Shown here piece by piece: positions 1-6,447 of a stretch of DNA of 64,000 nucleotides. Source of the stretch: Dyella sp. M7H15-1 (GTDB lineage Bacteria > Pseudomonadota > Gammaproteobacteria > Xanthomonadales > Rhodanobacteraceae). The DNA is taken from contig NZ_CP035300.1 in the NCBI RefSeq assembly GCF_004114615.1, forward strand, positions 1,116,001 to 1,180,000. The letters run 5' to 3'. Below the pieces are notes generated by a model. It saw only the letters and a program-made list of their open reading frames with translations, was not told the origin of the DNA and did not search any database. Position 1 is the first letter of the stretch; every line of letters begins with the position of its first letter. Both the position numbers and the translations under genes were made by a program.

Positions 1-34
1 TTTTGGCAATGTCATACGATTTTGCTGAGGTCAT
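1..34 (-). CDS. group II intron reverse transcriptase/maturase, first 11 residues only
   Basis: An ATG at 32-34 (minus strand) opens a frame reading MTSAKSYDIAK up to the window edge. From memory this resembles the N-termini of bacterial group II intron reverse transcriptase/maturases (MTSAKPYDI-type starts). A GAGAGG-like ribosome site lies just upstream (GGGATGAGAGGC). Only eleven codons are visible, so the call rests mainly on the intron-like leader before it. Confidence 0.45.
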   Translation of the reverse strand, partial: MTSAKSYDIAK

Positions 35-558
35 GCCTCTCATCCCCGGAGCTTGGCGACTTTCGTCAGCGGGGTAACGCTGTCCCTTCGCTCCACCTTC
101 ATTACAAAGGCTTCCTTACTACTACGAACAGCTCCGTCCCTCGTTCCGGCATCGGTATTCGTCCTCATGGTGTTGGCCATTTGTTCTTTCCCTTTACATC
201 CGAAACAAGGTTCTCACGTTCCATACCAAAGCCTGTGTTGAGCTCATGCCGCCTCTACGCCGGTTGCCATCGGGTCCGTAAACAGGTTTCGCCCCGATTG
301 ATCCTGGAGTGGCTCTGTGACTCCAGTTTTGACAGCATTTTGACCCCTAATGACGCATCGTCGGACGGTTTGCTCTCGCTCATCTTCCCAACACGTACCT
401 GCCACTTTTACAGCGACTTTTCCCGATTGCTCACTAACGCGCCTTTTGAACGCCGCAGCATCGGGCGGTTTGAAGCCTGCTCCTGTAAGCCGACTTCGGG
501 AGGCCCTCTCCCATCTTTGATACAGCTTCACGAGCTTGCGCTCGTGTTCGTGACACAC
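1..558 (-). mobile_element. group II intron, 5' portion (truncated by window edge)
   Basis: Read on the minus strand, the sequence from 558 down to 1 begins GTGTG, matching the GUGYG start of group II introns. It is followed at once by a small stem, CACGAG/CTCGTG with loop CGCAAG. The rest of the 5' leader has no long sense reading frame and resembles domain I-III RNA upstream of intron-encoded maturases. At position 34 it leads into a start codon whose short product (see the next entry) looks like the beginning of a group II reverse transcriptase/maturase. The intron splits a decayed YadA-like adhesin fragment. The 3' half, domain V and 3' splice site lie outside the window, so class and completeness cannot be judged. 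Confidence 0.7.
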
Positions 559-760
559 CAGAGCCGGGGGATCTCCCTTTATTGGTTTAGCGGATGCCTT
601 CGCTTGATCACCGACGGCGGTAGGTGCAATGCCTGTAGCGTTAGCCAGATACCCCACGGCAACACTCTCTTCACCATTGCCAATCGCACCAGCGCCAATG
701 GCCAGCGTAGCGGATGAAGCGGCAGCATTGTTCCCCGCAAGAACCTTGATATAGGTATCG
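559..760 (-). pseudogene. YadA-like trimeric adhesin head fragment, interrupted by intron
   Basis: The minus frame encodes a short stretch with head-repeat motifs of trimeric autotransporter adhesins, including SATLAIGAGAIGNGEESVAV followed by ATGIAPTAVGDQAKAS. These have the alternating small-residue pattern (xAxAxG, SVAVG) of YadA/Hep_Hag repeats. There is no signal peptide, stalk or membrane anchor. The similarity begins abruptly near 760 and ends at the intron junction at 558/559. Only about 50-60 residues are recognisable, so this is a relic or the start of an interrupted gene continuing left of the window. Confidence 0.55.
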
Positions 761-881
761 TAGGGATGGCAAGCGACCGCCCCCCTTGATGGGAACTTCA
801 CCCGTCCACAAGTCATCCAATAAGCCTGTACACGGCGAGGCATCGCCGTGCGTTATACCAGTGATGCATCCCGGAGCACCT

Positions 882-1361
882 ATGAACAGACGAGCCATCA
901 CTGCCCTGGCGACAAGCCTGTTGATTTCCACGGCATGGGCGCAAACCGCCAGTCAGCCGCTGAACCTGAAGCTGCCGGTGAACAACAGCCATACCGCAAC
1001 CACCAGTGCGCCAACGACCCAACCGGCGCAAGCCGCCAGTACCCAACCCAATCCCAGCGCCATCACCATCAACGGCGCCCGCCCCACCCCAGCGCCCGGC
1101 GTCTATTACGGCGATCACAGCGGTGCACGTGACAATGATGCAACAGCCGGCGTGCCAGTCTGCGACGACTCCACCTACAACCAAGCCCAAGTCCATGGTG
1201 ACGTAGGTATGGGCGTGGTCAGCGCCAGCCACCTGGGTACTGGCAGCTACCAATCCGGCAATGTCAGCGTGACCCAGAACACGGGGAGCTGCGACCATCC
1301 CACCGGCAGCATGGGCATTTCCATTGGCGTGAGCCGGTTTGGCGGGTTTAACGGGCATTGA
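882..1361 (+). CDS. small secreted Thr/Gln/Pro-rich protein of unknown function
   Basis: This encodes 159 residues. The N-terminus MNRRAITALATSLLISTAWA is a clear Sec signal peptide with a likely cut after AWA. The mature part starts with a low-complexity segment rich in Thr, Gln, Ala and Pro (about residues 35-60). A Gly/Ser/Val-rich C-terminal part carries two cysteines that could pair. The start at 882 was preferred over in-frame starts further up because GGAG lies seven bases before it and the signal peptide begins there. I do not recognise the family. It probably acts in the periplasm or outside the cell. Confidence 0.6.
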   Translation: MNRRAITALATSLLISTAWAQTASQPLNLKLPVNNSHTATTSAPTTQPAQAASTQPNPSAITINGARPTPAPGVYYGDHSGARDNDATAGVPVCDDSTYNQAQVHGDVGMGVVSASHLGTGSYQSGNVSVTQNTGSCDHPTGSMGISIGVSRFGGFNGH

Positions 1362-1513
1362 TTCTTGCGGAAATCAGGAATGGAGCGTCGGGAACCGCAA
1401 AAGCGATAGCCATCCGCGGGCTTTTCACGATTACGCCCCCCGAAAGCAGATGGAAAGCCATTCCCGACAGACTGCAAGGATATGCCATCCACCTGTCGCA
1501 GAGACCCAAACTA

Positions 1514-2353
1514 GTGATCCAAGATGTCGAGTTCCGCTTCGAAGGCGGCCGTTCCGGTGTCCTGCTTATTCATGGACTGACCGGCACCCCCACCGAGATG
1601 CGTCTGGTCGGCAAGGGTCTGAACCGCGCCGGTTTTAGCGTCTACGGCATGCAGCTCGCCGGGCATTGCGGCGATGTGCCGGACTTGCTCGCTACCGGCT
1701 GGAAAGACTGGTATGCCAGCGTGGTGGCCGCGGCAGAACGTTTCCGCAAGGAAGTCGATCACCTGTTCGTCGCTGGCCTGTCGATGGGTGCCGTGCTGGC
1801 ACTGAAGCTGGCTGCAGATTACCCCGATTGGGTGCGCGGCGTGGGCGTCTACGGCGCCACCTTCCGCTATGACGGCTGGGCGATTCCATGGTACGGCCGA
1901 CTCTCCTTCCTGTTGCCCATGATCGGTCGCCTGGGGATCGGCAAGAGCCTCATGGTGCATGAGAACGAACCTTATGGTTTGCGTGACGAACGCTTGCGTG
2001 CGCAGATCAGCGGCTTGATGCTGGGCGGCGACAGCGCCGCAGCAGGCTTGCCTGGCAACCCGTGGCCCTCGCTGGCGCAGATGTACGACATGGCCGCCGT
2101 CGTGCGCCGCGAACTGCCCAGGGTGTGCGCTCCCTGCTTTATCGCACATGCCACCGAAGACGATGTGGCCAGCCTGGAAAACGCGTATCTGGTCGCGCGT
2201 TCGGTGTCCGGCCCGGTGGAAATGCTGTTGCTCGAAGACAGCTACCACATGATCACCATCGACCGCGAACGCCGCACACTGAGCCAACACTCCGCGGATT
2301 TCTTCGCCCATATCGCCGCAAGCTGCACGCTCAGCGCGCGCGCTGTCGCCTGA
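1514..2353 (+). CDS. alpha/beta hydrolase, carboxylesterase/lipase-like
   Basis: The protein has an alpha/beta hydrolase fold of about 279 residues. The oxyanion region LLIHGLTGTP is followed by the nucleophile elbow GLSMG (Ser nucleophile), a late acidic segment ATEDD and a C-terminal SYHMITID that supplies the catalytic His. The pattern resembles monoacylglycerol lipase/carboxylesterase (Est30-type) enzymes acting on short or medium acyl esters. The start is uncertain: the frame is open from a TTG at 1358, but GTG at 1514 (giving VIQDVEF) fits the family length better. It is followed by two small DMT proteins, an ACP and a ketosynthase on the same strand, so it may hydrolyse or edit an acyl product of that group. 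Confidence 0.8.
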   Translation: MIQDVEFRFEGGRSGVLLIHGLTGTPTEMRLVGKGLNRAGFSVYGMQLAGHCGDVPDLLATGWKDWYASVVAAAERFRKEVDHLFVAGLSMGAVLALKLAADYPDWVRGVGVYGATFRYDGWAIPWYGRLSFLLPMIGRLGIGKSLMVHENEPYGLRDERLRAQISGLMLGGDSAAAGLPGNPWPSLAQMYDMAAVVRRELPRVCAPCFIAHATEDDVASLENAYLVARSVSGPVEMLLLEDSYHMITIDRERRTLSQHSADFFAHIAASCTLSARAVA

Positions 2354-2360
2354 GCACGCT

Positions 2361-2720
2361 GTGTCGCCGCTCGTAGCCACCCTGTGGCTGGTCAATGTCA
2401 CGCTCGATACCTGCGGCCAGCTTGCCTTCAAGGCGGCCGCCAGCGATCCGCGCGCCGGTGACGGCGTGGCGCGCTGGCGCTACATGGCGAGCCGTCCGTG
2501 GATCTGGCTGGGCATCCTGGCCTATGTCACGCATTTGCTGTCGTGGATCGCTTTCCTGTCGTGGGTGGATCTGTCGCAGGGCGTGCTGCTGGCATCGATC
2601 AACATCGTGGTGATCATGATCGCTGGCCGCTTCTTGTTCCGCGAAAAACTCACGCCACTGCGTGTAGGCGGCATTCTGCTGGTCAGTGCGGGCGTCGCCA
2701 TCGTGGGAATGAGCGGATGA
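2361..2720 (+). CDS. small EamA/SMR-like membrane protein, first of a pair
   Basis: This 119-residue protein has four predicted membrane helices and starts with GTG. It resembles half-size drug/metabolite transporter (DMT) proteins such as ArnE/ArnF and small multidrug resistance subunits, which work as dimers or heterodimers. The C-terminal helix pair SINIVVIMIAGRFLF and the segment before GGILLVSAGVAIVG follow the DMT pattern. Its stop overlaps the ATG of the next gene (ATGA at 2717-2720), so the two are translationally coupled and probably form one transporter or lipid-carrier flippase. The substrate is unknown; the ACP/ketosynthase neighbours suggest a lipid. Confidence 0.7.
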   Translation: MSPLVATLWLVNVTLDTCGQLAFKAAASDPRAGDGVARWRYMASRPWIWLGILAYVTHLLSWIAFLSWVDLSQGVLLASINIVVIMIAGRFLFREKLTPLRVGGILLVSAGVAIVGMSG

Positions 2721-3166
2721 AGACCTGGCGTTTCTACCTGGCCGGCTTCGTCTTGTTGCTGGCGTTCGACACGGTGGTGCAACTCAGCTTCAAGCTGACC
2801 GGCGAGCATGCCTTTCCGCCCGAAGCGAATGGAGCGTGGGTGATACGCGTTTTTAGCCACCCCTGGATTTACATCGCACTGATTGGCTACGTCGGCAACT
2901 TCTTCACCTGGATGAGCTTGCTCAAGCATGCGCCGATCGGCCCCGCTTTCGCCGCCACGCACCTGGATGTGGTGACGGTGATGCTGGCTTCGGCCTGGCT
3001 GTTCCACGAAGCCTTGACGCCTATGCGTTTGCTGGGCGCCAGTGTGATCATGCTGGGCATCCTCTGCCTTGCTCTCGCCGAAAAAGATGCACACCCCGCG
3101 AATGACGCGCCCACCGAGGCCAAAGGCGCTCTGGGCGGCGCTGCGGACAAAAGCTGCGCGGACTGA
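2717..3166 (+). CDS. small EamA/SMR-like membrane protein, second of a pair
   Basis: This 149-residue protein has four membrane helices with a DMT-type ending (EALTPMRLLGASVIMLGILC) and a hydrophilic Ala/Lys/Asp-rich tail of about 25 residues. The start ATG at 2717 lies inside the preceding stop (ATGA). Paired four-helix proteins of this size form heterodimers in systems such as ArnE/ArnF, which move lipid-linked aminoarabinose across the inner membrane. An analogous role is an inference. The hydrophilic tail makes it longer than its partner. Confidence 0.7.
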   Translation: MKTWRFYLAGFVLLLAFDTVVQLSFKLTGEHAFPPEANGAWVIRVFSHPWIYIALIGYVGNFFTWMSLLKHAPIGPAFAATHLDVVTVMLASAWLFHEALTPMRLLGASVIMLGILCLALAEKDAHPANDAPTEAKGALGGAADKSCAD

Positions 3167-3387
3167 CCATTCGCGAACTGTCAGGTTCACGTATCCCGGG
3201 CAAAACTTGCCTGGCATCCACATAACTCATCGTCCGCCAACAGGCTCGATCACAAGCTTCGCGAAAGATACCGTGCTGAGGATGGATGCAGGTAGTTGTG
3301 CAGAAGATCGGCATAGGTGACAAGGCTTATGGACAATAGGTGAACTCTTCGTCACGCTTGCGTGAGGATAAACTGGGGAATCGATGC

Positions 3388-3639
3388 ATGAATACGCAAC
3401 AGGAAGTCTTCGAGATCATCAGCAAACAGGCGAAGATCGATATCGACACCATCAAACCCGAATCCACACTCAAGGATCTTGGCGTCGCTTCGCTGGATGC
3501 CATCGAGGTGATCTTCGATATCGAAGAACACTTCAACATCAATTTGCCCAATGAAGATACCGATTTTGAAGCAGGCACCGTCGGCCATCTGGTAGAAGCC
3601 GTGAATCGCCAGCTCGCACTGAAACTAGGGACCCTCTGA
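3388..3639 (+). CDS. acyl carrier protein, specialised (not the main AcpP)
   Basis: This 83-residue acidic protein has a four-helix ACP pattern. The phosphopantetheine site is LGVASLDAIEV: the modified Ser is present, but the usual DSL is ASL. ATG at 3388 is chosen over an upstream GTG at 3340 because GGGGAA lies just before it. The main fatty-acid AcpP normally sits beside fabD/fabG/fabF, so this orphan ACP next to an orphan ketosynthase is probably a dedicated carrier. The last codons and stop are encoded by the left arm of the large palindrome at 3629-3788, so the tail (LGTL) may not be ancestral. Confidence 0.85.
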   Translation: MNTQQEVFEIISKQAKIDIDTIKPESTLKDLGVASLDAIEVIFDIEEHFNINLPNEDTDFEAGTVGHLVEAVNRQLALKLGTL

Positions 3640-3788
3640 TTTATTTCTACGTACCCGTCACCGCACTGTATGCGCGCATGGTTGCGACCCAACGTCTCGA
3701 CAGACAGCCAGTCTGCCTTCATCGTTGGGTCGCAACCATGCGCGCATACAGTGCGGTGACGGGTACGTAGAAATAAATCAGAGGGTCC
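3629..3788. repeat. 66-bp perfect inverted repeat with 28-nt spacer
   Basis: Positions 3629-3694 and 3723-3788 are exact reverse complements (66 of 66). The similarity continues outward with a single-base gap (CTAGGG versus CTAGG). The spacer contains a further hairpin, CAGAC-AGCCA-GTCTG. The left arm starts inside the acyl carrier protein gene and supplies its stop codon. The right arm ends about 20 bases before the ketosynthase start. A transcript across this region would fold into one very stable hairpin, which could uncouple or terminate expression between the two genes. The same CAGACARCCAGTCTG core occurs in the spacer of the repeat at 29741-29897. Confidence 0.95.
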
Positions 3789-3808
3789 TAGCCCCATAGT
3801 GGAAGCTT

Positions 3809-5026
3809 ATGCACCGTATCGTGATAACCGGCATGGGCGGCATCTGCGCGCTCGGCCACCATGTTGCCGATATCTGGCGAGGCATGACCGAAGGCCGTAG
3901 CGGTATCGGTCCGATCCGGCGCGTCGATGCGAATCTGTTGCGCAATAACGCCTCCATCGCCGCGGAAATTTCCGACTTCGAGCCACGTGCTTTCATTGAC
4001 GAGACACGCTTGCCGTTGCTCGATCCGATCAGCCAATACGCGTTGGTGGCAGCCAACGAAGCCATCCGCCAATCCGGTCTGAGCTTTCGCAATGAGCGCG
4101 CCTCGCGCACGGCGGTCGTCGTTGGCATTGGCGTGGCCGGCGAGGAAACCCGCGAAGGGCTTTACAAGAAGCTCTACGGCGAAAAATCCGACCGCTTTCA
4201 CCCGCTCGGCATCGTGCGCATCATGAGCAATGCGCCCCCCAGCCAGATCAGCATGGCACATGGCATTACCGGCCCGACTTTCACGGTCGCCAGCGCGTGT
4301 GCCTCGACCAACCATGCCATCTCGCAAGCGGCGTTGATGATGCGTGCGGGCCTGGTCGATGCCGCCATCGTGGGTGGCGCGGAAGCCTGCATCACACTGG
4401 GTCTGTTGCGCGCGTGGGAAGCTATGCGTGTGCTTGCGCCGGATACGTGCCGCCCTTTCAGTATTCATCGCCGTGGCCTGGTGCTGGGTGAAGGTGCGGC
4501 CATGTTCGTGCTGGAAACACTGGAAAGCGCACAGGCGCGTGGTGCGACGATCCTCGCGGAGCTGGCCGGCGTCGGCATGAGCGCGGATGCCGGCGATATC
4601 GCCGCGCCATCGGATGTCGGTGCCGCCGCAGCGATGAATGCCGCGCTGCAGGATGCGGGCATGCAGTCTCATGAGATCGACTACATCAATGCGCATGGCA
4701 CCGGCACGGCGGCGAACGATTGCACGGAAACTCGTGCCATCCATAAAGTTTTCGGCGATCACGCACGCCGCTTGGCTATCTCATCCACCAAGCCCATGCA
4801 CGGTCATGCGCTCGGTGCAAGTGGCGCACTGGAATTGATTGCAACCATCGGCGCATTGCGCTACGGCATCGTGGCACCGACGCTCAATTATCTCGGCCCC
4901 GATCCAGCTTGCGACCTGGATTATGTGCCGCACGAGGCACGCGCGATGACTGTGCGTGCAGCCTTGAGCAATTCGTTTGCGTTCGGTGGGCTCAATGCCG
5001 TTGTAGCGGTGCGCCAAGCGCCGTAA
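3809..5026 (+). CDS. beta-ketoacyl-ACP synthase (KAS II/FabF-like)
   Basis: This 405-residue condensing enzyme has the Cys-His-His triad of elongating ketosynthases: Cys in VASACASTNHA, His in NAHGTGTAANDCTE, and His in TKPMHGHALGASGALE. It would catalyse decarboxylative condensation of malonyl-ACP with an acyl-ACP. The C-terminal SNSFAFGGLNAVVAV is typical. GGAAG lies five bases before the ATG. It lies next to a dedicated ACP rather than in the fab cluster, suggesting a specialised chain (such as a polyene or unusual fatty acid) instead of bulk fatty acids. No ketoreductase or dehydratase is adjacent, so it would have to share FabG/FabZ or work with distant genes. Confidence 0.85.
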   Translation: MHRIVITGMGGICALGHHVADIWRGMTEGRSGIGPIRRVDANLLRNNASIAAEISDFEPRAFIDETRLPLLDPISQYALVAANEAIRQSGLSFRNERASRTAVVVGIGVAGEETREGLYKKLYGEKSDRFHPLGIVRIMSNAPPSQISMAHGITGPTFTVASACASTNHAISQAALMMRAGLVDAAIVGGAEACITLGLLRAWEAMRVLAPDTCRPFSIHRRGLVLGEGAAMFVLETLESAQARGATILAELAGVGMSADAGDIAAPSDVGAAAAMNAALQDAGMQSHEIDYINAHGTGTAANDCTETRAIHKVFGDHARRLAISSTKPMHGHALGASGALELIATIGALRYGIVAPTLNYLGPDPACDLDYVPHEARAMTVRAALSNSFAFGGLNAVVAVRQAP

Positions 5027-5062
5027 TCTGCATCTCTATTTTCCGCAGCGGTGCGACGACAT

Positions 5063-5551
5063 TCATAGCCGCGTGAACGCCCAGGACTGCATGCGTCCAT
5101 CCTTGTAAGGCATCACACCATGGAAAGGCCGCGGGTCGCGATCAAATACCAGCGGCAGGAAGTGGCGGTCGCCCTCCCACATCGGCAGTTCCATGATGCG
5201 ATCGATATCCACCCATTCCAGGGTGCCTTCCGGATTTTCCGTCAACGGCTCACCGCTGAAAGTGTCAATGACGAAAATAAAGCCCAGCCAGTCTTCTCCC
5301 TGCTTGCCGAAACCCGGCCAATTGAGCGTGCCGCGCAGATGCATGGTTTCGCATTCGATGCCGGCTTCCTCCCGAATCTCGCGGCGCATGCACTCGGCTA
5401 TATCCTCGATAGGCTCCATCTTGCCGCCAAGGCCATTGTATTTACCCAAATGCTGGTCGTCGGGCCTTGCATTGCGGTGGATCATTAGCACCTTGCGACG
5501 ATCCGGCGAAAGCACGTAGCCGAGCGTGGCAACAATGGGGGTGTAGGGCAT
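5063..5551 (-). CDS. Nudix hydrolase, 8-oxo-dGTP diphosphatase-like
   Basis: This encodes 162 residues. The Nudix box is complete, GGKMEPIEDIAECMRREIRE followed by EAGI, matching Gx5Ex7REUxEExGU, so the Mg2+-binding glutamates are present. LNWPGFGKQGEDWLGFIFV and the region after it match MutT/8-oxo-dGTP diphosphatase relatives that cleave nucleoside triphosphates to monophosphate and pyrophosphate. The start at 5551 (MPYTPIVATLGYVL) fits the family; the frame extends 20 codons further up. It converges with the ketosynthase and diverges from the lipoprotein at 5635. The exact substrate is not determined. Confidence 0.85.
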   Translation of the reverse strand: MPYTPIVATLGYVLSPDRRKVLMIHRNARPDDQHLGKYNGLGGKMEPIEDIAECMRREIREEAGIECETMHLRGTLNWPGFGKQGEDWLGFIFVIDTFSGEPLTENPEGTLEWVDIDRIMELPMWEGDRHFLPLVFDRDPRPFHGVMPYKDGRMQSWAFTRL

Positions 5552-5634
5552 CGGGTCGTATCCCAGCGCAAAACTGAAGTGTAAACGCGCCGGTGCTCTT
5601 GCATCCATCACGGTCGGGCGGCGACCATGCGGAA

Positions 5635-6447
5635 ATGCTCCCGTCCACGCCGCCCAAACGGTTGCGCCGCAGCCTGACTCGCCATCTGCTTGCCCTGCTT
5701 GGGGCTTGTCCCCTGCTGGTGAGTTGCAACTATCAGGTGCAACCGATGGAAAGCCGTACCGTGAACTTCCAGGGACAGGATTTCACCGTGGTCCGCCTGG
5801 ATTTGCATCGCGAATCACTCAGCTTGCACTGGAAGAACCCCGACAACAGCCAGCCCTTCGGCGATATCCAGACCTTGCGCGAATGGGGGGCAGCCAACGG
5901 CAAGCGGCTGATGTTCGCAGCCAATGCCGGCATCTACGACGCCGCGTTCTCCCCGCTGGGCCTGTATGTGGAAAACGGCAAGACCCTGGTGCCGTTGAAC
6001 CTTTTCCGCGGCAATCCGGCGGCGGGCAATTTTTCGATCCAGCCCAATGGCGTGTTCGCTATCTACCAGGACGGCCATGCCGCGGTCCGCACCAGCACGC
6101 AGTTCAAGACCGACGGCAAGCCGGTGGACTGGGCGACCCAGTCCGGCCCGATGCTGGTCATTGACGGACAGATCAATCACCAGTTTGTCGGTGATTCCAA
6201 CAGCAACAAATGGCGCAGCGGCGTATGCGCACATGGCCCCTATCAGGTAGTGTTCGCGGTAAGCGAATCGCCGGTCAACTTCCATACCTTTGCTTCGCTG
6301 TTCCGTGACAAACTCGGTTGCCGCGATGCACTTTACCTGGACGGCACCATCTCGCAGTTCTACATTGACGGCACCGGCTATACCGGCGCGCCCACTTTCA
6401 TGGTCAAGCCCTATGCGGGCATCTTTGCGGTGTTTGCCAACCAATGA
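5635..6447 (+). CDS. phosphodiester glycosidase-family lipoprotein
   Basis: This 270-residue exported protein has a basic N-terminus, a hydrophobic stretch and a lipobox-like LLVSC, so it is probably lipid-anchored. The body matches the NAGPA / DUF2233 family (phosphodiester glycosidase): LMFAANAGIYD, LFRGNPAAGNFSIQPNGVF, TQSGPMLVIDG and DALYLDGTISQFY. Family members are thought to cleave phosphodiester-linked sugars at the cell surface. Its stop overlaps the ATG of the penicillin acylase-family gene (6444-6447), so the pair is translationally coupled, which suggests joint envelope processing of a substrate I cannot name. Confidence 0.8.
   Translation: MLPSTPPKRLRRSLTRHLLALLGACPLLVSCNYQVQPMESRTVNFQGQDFTVVRLDLHRESLSLHWKNPDNSQPFGDIQTLREWGAANGKRLMFAANAGIYDAAFSPLGLYVENGKTLVPLNLFRGNPAAGNFSIQPNGVFAIYQDGHAAVRTSTQFKTDGKPVDWATQSGPMLVIDGQINHQFVGDSNSNKWRSGVCAHGPYQVVFAVSESPVNFHTFASLFRDKLGCRDALYLDGTISQFYIDGTGYTGAPTFMVKPYAGIFAVFANQ

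Noticed and set aside
22-717. 231-codon plus-strand frame at the left edge
   Set aside because: It is antisense to the group II intron 5' region and the YadA-like fragment; no protein family, and similar spurious frames are familiar from such introns.
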